From Perkinsus olseni (Eukaryota; Perkinsozoa; Perkinsida; Perkinsidae), in assembly GCA_013115135.1 (NCBI GenBank), contig JABANP010000536.1, positions 1-35,053 of the forward strand: a stretch of DNA of 35,053 bases, in the 5' to 3' direction. The notes beneath the pieces were generated by a model, which was not told the origin of the DNA, did not search any database, and was given only the letters and a program-made list of their open reading frames with translations. Shown here one piece after another: positions 29,885-35,053 of this stretch. Positions within the stretch are counted from its first letter, which is position 1. Each line of letters starts with the position of its first letter. Both the position numbers and the translations under genes were made by a program.

Positions 29885-31510
29885 TGGATCATGCTACGAA
29901 TCACGCTGATATCACACTATCGCCTGACTTCCCCCAAAACTGGTTTCACCATCCTTTGAGCCTAGAATCCAGACCTTCATTTCTGCTGGGTACCATAAAT
30001 CCCTGCGCCATTGCCCGCTGTACGTACGTTCGTCTCAGCGAACACGTGCGTTCCCTGTCATGCTCTTGAACATTCGTTCCCCCTAAATCCGCAGTGAGAT
30101 CAGTTTTCTCCGAAATCCTCTCGAGTCCGGTTTTAACCTTCCCTTGAGCCTGGTCTCGATAATCCTTCCTCCGCTATCTAGGCACATCGCAGCATCGGTT
30201 TCTATCTGCGTTCATTCGACAAGCAGTCTCCCCTCTCTTCAGTTGGGTTCTACACACCTCGATCCCTGTCATAGTAATCTCATTTAACATGGATAGCATC
30301 ATCCTATCATTATTGCTTGTTTCGGCTTCATTTCGGTTTGGTGGGGGCTCAACCCGCCGGAAGATTCGAGCTCAAGACCGCGAAATACGACGTGCTTTTT
30401 GATGTAGAAGAAAGTGGAACGGTGACCCTAGAGTTCTATTGTGATGGTGGTCTGGTCCTGAGTGACACCGGGTAATCAGTCTTCTGGCTTGAAGCTTCTC
30501 CCCATGGGTGGTAACAGATACACCGTCGACTTCTCCCAGTCTCTCTCAAGCATCGATTCTTGGTATACCCAGATTAAGACGGGCTGCTCTGATGTTTATA
30601 CCCACGACCGTGATTTGGCGACTCTCACCTTCACTGATGATGATCATCTTTCTACTCGTCTGGAAGGATACCCTCAAGTTTTCACGAGATCTACTCTTAC
30701 ACTGGGCTCTGATGAGCAGATCTTCGACTACACGGACGGAGACTTTCAACTTTTTACCTCGCAAATGCTGACTCCGTGACTGCGATAGCGAAGTGCAATG
30801 GTCAGGACATGTCGGGGTTCTTCAAAATCGCCGAAGACAGGACCTCCGCACCGTATTTGGTGTATGATGCCACTTCGGTTAGCACTGAGAATTCCAGGGC
30901 TTGGCTGAGGTTTAGAAATGACATATATGTTGTATGCAAGATAGCCCCCGGGATAGACGACTTAAGGTTCGTCGCCCAGGCTAGTATCCGTACACTCTTC
31001 ACTCAGCTCGGAGGTGTAAGGGTACACCTTACGAAAAGAAGGAGGTACTAATGGTGAGTTCTTCATTCACACGTGGCCGACGGTTATGCGCCGCGACGTG
31101 GCCTCTCATAGGCCTACCGTTGTGTATGGTGTTTGTGCACCGTCTCGTCTTCAGATGGAGCGTAGAAATCTCTGATGGTGACAACTTCATTTCCACCGGA
31201 TGAGATTAACTTCATTTCAACTCAATGAGGTTTCCACTGCGGTGTTATCAAGACACGTTTCAGTCAGTTGTGTTCGACGCATGTAAACTTCAGTTTTGCA
31301 CGGCTTTTATCTCTTTGTTCAAAAAAAGATCATTGGCAGTATTGTTAGTAGCATCGTGCTGGTAGCCAGCGCGACTATGGCATTCTCGTACAAACAGTGT
31401 ATTCGTCCGTAGTAACAATACTGAGGGACTGCTCAGCGTCTGCTCCCACGACCGCCTATCGCAAGCCTGTTTTGTATCACTGGTCGAAGATACTTGCGTT
31501 AGTCTATGTC
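29885..31510 (+). repeat. Segmental duplication, copy 2
   Basis: Matches copy 1 (20335-21860) through upstream flank, coding sequence and downstream flank with many substitutions and small indels. The following block at 31640-31712 also matches 18670-18745. Confidence 0.8.
30289..31051 (+). pseudogene. Decayed copy of the secreted-protein gene
   Basis: Aligned by eye to 20677-21426. A 2-nt deletion in the signal-peptide region, a 1-nt insertion near 30474 that makes TAA, and a further shift near 30760 break the frame into three pieces (open pieces 30462-30779 and 30776-31051). All four cysteine positions and the FSQSLSSIDSWYTQI block survive, so inactivation looks fairly recent. A short N-terminal remnant begins at ATG 30289. 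Confidence 0.85.
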
Positions 31511-31881
31511 AAAACAACGGCCATCCGACTCGACTTACAGGTCACTGACAAATCGTGTGCAAGCAGAGTCCTGCATAGCAGAGTTCTGTTTTCACCCTGG
31601 GAGTTTTTCGGAAGAGTCATTGCATTGCCGCTCGGCCGCTTTGGGAGGTGGATCTTCTGACCGCCTTTGAGTAACAATGCCAGACTGGAGAGTTCGAGTG
31701 TGCTGAATCCAGGAAAGCCTGACTACCCTCTACTGGGGAGGTATGCGGATCCTGATGCGTGAGTAAAATCAGGTGACGATACTGAGTAAGTGGGTGAGAT
31801 TATATTGCTCTGAGTAGTATGCAAGATTCCTTATACTGATTCTGATTTATGCAAGAGTATCGATTAACGACGCTTATTCAC
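31052..31881. other. No supported gene; duplication flank
   Basis: Downstream flank of copy 2 and the 31640-31712 repeat. The 87-codon frame at 31397-31660 overlaps duplicated non-coding flank and is not supported. Confidence 0.5.
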
Positions 31882-31895
31882 TGGAGTTTCACCCG

Positions 31896-32372
31896 TAATA
31901 CGCGAAGTGGCGTTTTTCGTCAAGTGAAAAACGCGAAAATCGCGACGTGAATTGAAGTCAAATCACTTCGCGAAATACACATGGCCGTGGGGACCATTTC
32001 GCGAAAAACACATTGACCATTTCGCTAAAAAACGGGTTTATCGCGAAAAATGGGATGTAAATCGTGTTTTTCACATCATGAGAGGGGTGAGTTCGAAGCC
32101 CTTCTCGCGAAATTTCACTTCAGCTTTCCGCCTAGTGGAAAGCGCAGAAAACGCGAAATAACACGAAGTCGGAGCATTTCGCGAAATTCATAACGCAATT
32201 AACGCTCTCTCGCGAAAAACGCACGGAGCGTTTCGCGAAAAAAGTTATATACCGCGAAGTGCCGAGTGTAAATCGCGTTTTACACATCACTCGAGTCTCG
32301 CCGATAATTTTGAATGAAAAACGCGTTTTTCACGAAGATTACGTGTTAAACACCGTGAAAAACGCGAAAAAC
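31896..32372. repeat. Array of CGCGAAAA / TTTTCGCG palindromic motifs
   Basis: At least nine TTTCGCGAAA-like sites (e.g. 31967, 32008, 32104, 32178, 32210, 32229) plus GAAAAACGCGTTTTTC at about 32318. The motif resembles an E2F/DP site by sequence only; subterminal binding sites for an element-encoded protein are the alternative. Confidence 0.8.
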
Positions 32373-32594
32373 ATGAGAACTCAGAGGCGGATTAGCAATA
32401 CGACCCCAGGACCCGCCACTGCTGTGCATCCGCATTCCGCCAGAGGGCCACCTCACTCAAGAGCGGGATCCGTCAGACTACTGGCATTTCACGTTGGGGC
32501 CTCCGGGAGGTACTCGATGGTACATCCCATCACGCAGCCATGTGTAGTGACCAGTCTAGCGGACCCCTCTGTGAGGGAGAGCGGTGGAGAGCTT

Positions 32595-32650
32595 AGCAAG
32601 ATTTGAACCCGGAATCTTCCGGGGTACAGCATGGCCCAGCGGCGAGGGCG
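32595..32650 (-). repeat. tRNA-like element I (degenerate, A-box to T-arm)
   Basis: Minus strand: GGGCCATGCTG (A-box-like), then AGATTCCGGGTTCAAATCT, a perfectly paired T-arm. No matching acceptor stem. It lies inside the candidate transposon upstream of its gene. Confidence 0.5.
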
Positions 32651-32826
32651 ACCTCCACAGGAGAGGTGCATCCTCGGCGCACCAGGGAATTTCCAGCGTG
32701 CGCAAAGATACCCCTTGAGCAGAGATACCCCCTTGGTGTGCCCTGCATGATGCAGCCTGCGTCTAAGTTACCTACAAGTATCGCAGGAGTGAGTTGTCTT
32801 GCTAGCTGATTCTAGCGCCGTAATTG

Positions 32827-33426
32827 ATGCCAATCACTTCGCTTCTCCTTGCCGAACTCCCTGGCTCTGTGGAAGCTCTGGACCTTGCGCACGTCCAGGC
32901 CGACATCACTCGGCGCCAGGTTGCGGCCCTGGCCGTCTGGAGGGCGGAGCAGTATTTGAGAGCGTAAGCGCAACCAATCTTCAATGCTCTTTCACGGACT
33001 TGCTCAGATGGAAGACGTACGTTGTCGAATACGACAGAGTCTTGCAACTGGGCAACAAGACTCCGTCGTCCGATCCTACTACTAGGGAAGAATCAGAAGA
33101 GTATGCTGATGGTTCAGTTCCTTCGGTTGTCGCGGCTTCCTCTTCCTCGTCGAATGGGCTTCAAGGGACTGTTGCGGGCAATGAGTCCTACTGGTTTTAA
33201 ACGTCTAGATGCACGTATGGTTAGGTATCGCGCAGTCTTCGAGAGAGACTGCGCAAGCGGTGACGACCATGGCGTCCGCCTTAACGGCCCTGGCTGAAAC
33301 ATCCTCATGAATGGAGTCTCTGATGATTATGCTCATCGAAGAGAGCTGTGGGAGGAGCTCCGGCTCAGTCGAGGATGGCGACGGCGGGAGCCAAGTGCTG
33401 TCGAGCGAAGGGGAGGACAGCGACGG

Positions 33427-33464
<38 letters not shown>

Positions 33465-33471
33465 GTGATGT

Positions 33472-33518
<47 letters not shown>

Positions 33519-33762
33519 CGGATGACGAGAATGGCGGCCACCCATCAGAGGCAGGCTTCCTCTGATGGGTGGCCGCCATTCTCAGGAAGCGCAGATTCAG
33601 AAACTCAAGAAGGATCGTGCTGGGCGAGCTGATGCCCGGGCCAAGTCAAAGGCCAAAGCTGAGGCTGAAGCTAAGGCCAAGGCCAAGGCCAAAGCCAAGG
33701 CCAAAGGCAAAGGCAAGCCTAAGGGCCGGCCAGCTGGGTCGAAGCGTCGTCGCACCCAGTGA
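32827..33762 (+). CDS. Acidic then Lys/Ala-rich AT-hook-like protein, inside the candidate transposon
   Basis: Exon 1 32827-32963 (ATG; ITRRQVAALAVWRAEQYLRA), 44-nt intron, exon 2 from 33008 (WKTYVVEYDRVLQLGNKTPS, then Glu/Ser-rich). Later exons are less certain: a poly-Asp run (33428-33518) in one frame and a basic C-terminus in another (33586-33762), with alternating Lys-Ala from (AAGGCC)n and KPKGRPAGSKRRR, an AT-hook-like core, ending at TGA. A perfect 25-nt-arm hairpin (33527-33583) sits exactly between the two frames. The splice needed there would be GC-AG of 35 nt, or the frame is broken. Nuclear, DNA- or chromatin-binding role inferred from composition only. Confidence 0.5.
33428..33518. 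repeat. GAT microsatellite coding poly-Asp
   Basis: About 30 GAT triplets with GGT and GTT interruptions. Confidence 0.95.
33527..33583. repeat. 57-bp perfect hairpin, 25-nt arms, 7-nt loop
   Basis: Arms 33527-33551 and 33559-33583, from GAGAATGGCGGCC to its complement GGCCGCCATTCTC, loop CAGGCTT. Confidence 0.97.
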
Positions 33763-34884
33763 ACTTCGTTAGCATGCTAGTTTCTGCTCCGGTCGTTATG
33801 TTGAATTGGGGCGTATGGCCTTGCGATGAACATGTCCACGTAGTTTCCTGCTTGCGCGTCCCTGCTCTGATCTTCCGCTTTGTCTACGGCTACACGGAGG
33901 ACTTCTGTCGACTGGCTGTGGGCTCGGCTCCAGCAGGACTTGCAGCTTAGGAGACCGTTCCGTAAACCCCACTTACTAGAGCTATTGCGAGGTTAGTAGC
34001 CCTCACAGCTAGTGGCCTGCTGGCTCTGCTAGTTGTCTCAGGTTACAAGAGCGGAACTCTGGCTACCACGAGATGAGGGACCAGATGCGGTGGATCTTTG
34101 CCCCAAACGGTGGCTGAGTCTTGAGATGCACGACTGCACGACTTTCTGCTTGAGCACCCGCCCATCCCGCAGAGCCTCCTAGGCCTTCTCGCTTTGGAGG
34201 ACGCAATCCTTTGGGAGAACAGTCATTCGGCATGTTGATGTGTTCCCCATCCGCATCCGTCGACCAAGTCATAACCAAGGTTGTACTACCAACCTAAGTA
34301 TAAGTCTCACGTTGTGAAAATTCAGGCTGTGGTTGACCTTCATTGGCCGTATTGTTCACGTGAGCTTGCCGTGGATTGGAGCTCGCCACGACCTGTATAT
34401 TTATAGAGACCGTTCGACTCGGTGAACTCGTTGTCCCTCAGGACCCGTCTCATGACATGACCTGGGGTATGCCTCCGGCGGAAACAGAGCTTTGCGGCTT
34501 ATAACGCCTCACAGAGCGTGTCCGCGGGCGTGTTCTCAATGACAGGGGAGGTCACCTAACCAGAGACACGCGTCTCTGCGCAGCGATGAAATCGAACGTG
34601 CCTTCGGTTTTTCTTAAGCGCTTCGATTTTCTGTATGCGAGGATGCCGGTGTCATGCCGTCAGGCGTCGCGGGTTGCCAAGTAGAGCCTCTTGTGCATGT
34701 CGTATTCTTATTAATTTCGATTTTCTGTATCATCAGCAGACCGGTACTGGCGTAGCTAACTGAAGCTTTCCCCGCCTGGTGGTTCCGTGTTCAGTGAAAG
34801 TCGCACTATAGTCGCCCTTTACGACTGGCGTCATTAACTTGTCGCCAACATTGAAAGCTGAACTTCAGTCCACGAAGCCCGAGC
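33763..34884. other. No supported gene; interior of the candidate transposon
   Basis: Only short frames without motifs. A 15-nt direct repeat TTCGATTTTCTGTAT occurs at about 34625 and 34716. Confidence 0.4.
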
Positions 34885-35053
34885 GACTTCGCCATTTTTC
34901 GCGAAAAACGCGAGAATTACTCCGCGTTTACACCATGGGTGAAAAACACTGCGTGTGTTTACGCGTTTTTCACCAGTCGAAGTGAATTTCACGATGTGAA
35001 ATGTGAAATGCGTTTTTCACTGAGTGGTTTTCACATCACGGGTGAAACTCCAT

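Larger units (their letters stand above)
31882..35052. mobile_element. Candidate 3.17-kb TIR transposon with CGCGAAAA subterminal arrays
   Basis: Left end TGGAGTTTCACCCGT (31882-31896) and right end ACGGGTGAAACTCCA (35038-35052) are exact 15-bp inverted complements. Inside both ends lie arrays of GTGAAAAACGCG and TTTCGCGAAA-type motifs: about 490 bp at the left (31896-32372) and about 160 bp at the right (34885-35037). A related end occurs at 29447. The gene at 32827-33762 lies between. No transposase is recognised and the window stops 1 nt past the right end, so a target-site duplication cannot be tested; the call is a hypothesis. Confidence 0.5.

Noticed and set aside
31967..32240. E2F-regulated promoter from TTTCGCGAAA sites
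   Set aside because: The sites are far too many and recur at the other end of the candidate element and near 29.4 kb, so a repeat property is more likely than gene regulation.
33333..33545. Poly-His minus-strand ORF and poly-Met plus frame
   Set aside because: Frames of the GAT microsatellite; the poly-Asp frame fits the neighbouring acidic sequence better.

Overview
The window is nuclear DNA of a eukaryote with many small introns. Best guess: an alveolate of the Perkinsus type. The reasons are a myosin with a WD40-like tail (the layout of apicomplexan class XXII / MyoF myosins), mostly 40-70 nt introns, tightly packed co-oriented genes, and a single-exon secreted-protein family. The genus is inferred; no rRNA or spliced-leader gene is present to confirm it. 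Exons were joined by hand from GT-AG signals and reading phase. The main models close in frame over their whole length, which is strong internal support.

Left part (1-17.9 kb), all on the + strand: (1) the 3' part of an RCC1-repeat protein gene, 11 exons, 1-3251; (2) a probable multi-pass membrane protein gene, about 3734-6189; (3) a 34-exon myosin gene, 7124-16580, 1360 codons closing exactly in frame, with motor, neck, coiled coil and beta-propeller tail, and with an antisense tRNA-Lys(CUU) inside one intron; (4) a WD-repeat-like gene, 16823-17892, with an unresolved middle.

Right part (17.9-35 kb) is accessory DNA: tandem repeats, perfect palindromes, decayed coding stretches, an RNase H fragment of a retroelement, and a roughly 1.5 kb segmental duplication carrying an intact secreted-protein gene (20677-21426) and its frameshifted copy (30289-31051). 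It also holds a small gene made partly of repeated 54-nt exons (24076-25537), a 208-bp-armed inverted repeat (25548-26189), and a candidate 3.17 kb transposon (31882-35052). The transposon candidate has exact 15-bp inverted ends, CGCGAAAA-rich subterminal arrays and an internal gene for an acidic/basic AT-hook-like protein.

The most unusual signal is in the introns. Several introns, in different genes and both orientations, are largely made of a short tRNA-like sequence (T-arm / B-box with a shared GGCAT end). A second set of three introns in two genes shares an unrelated block containing TTTCCTCAACG. This is the pattern expected of introners (intron-generating mobile elements), here apparently of tRNA/SINE origin.
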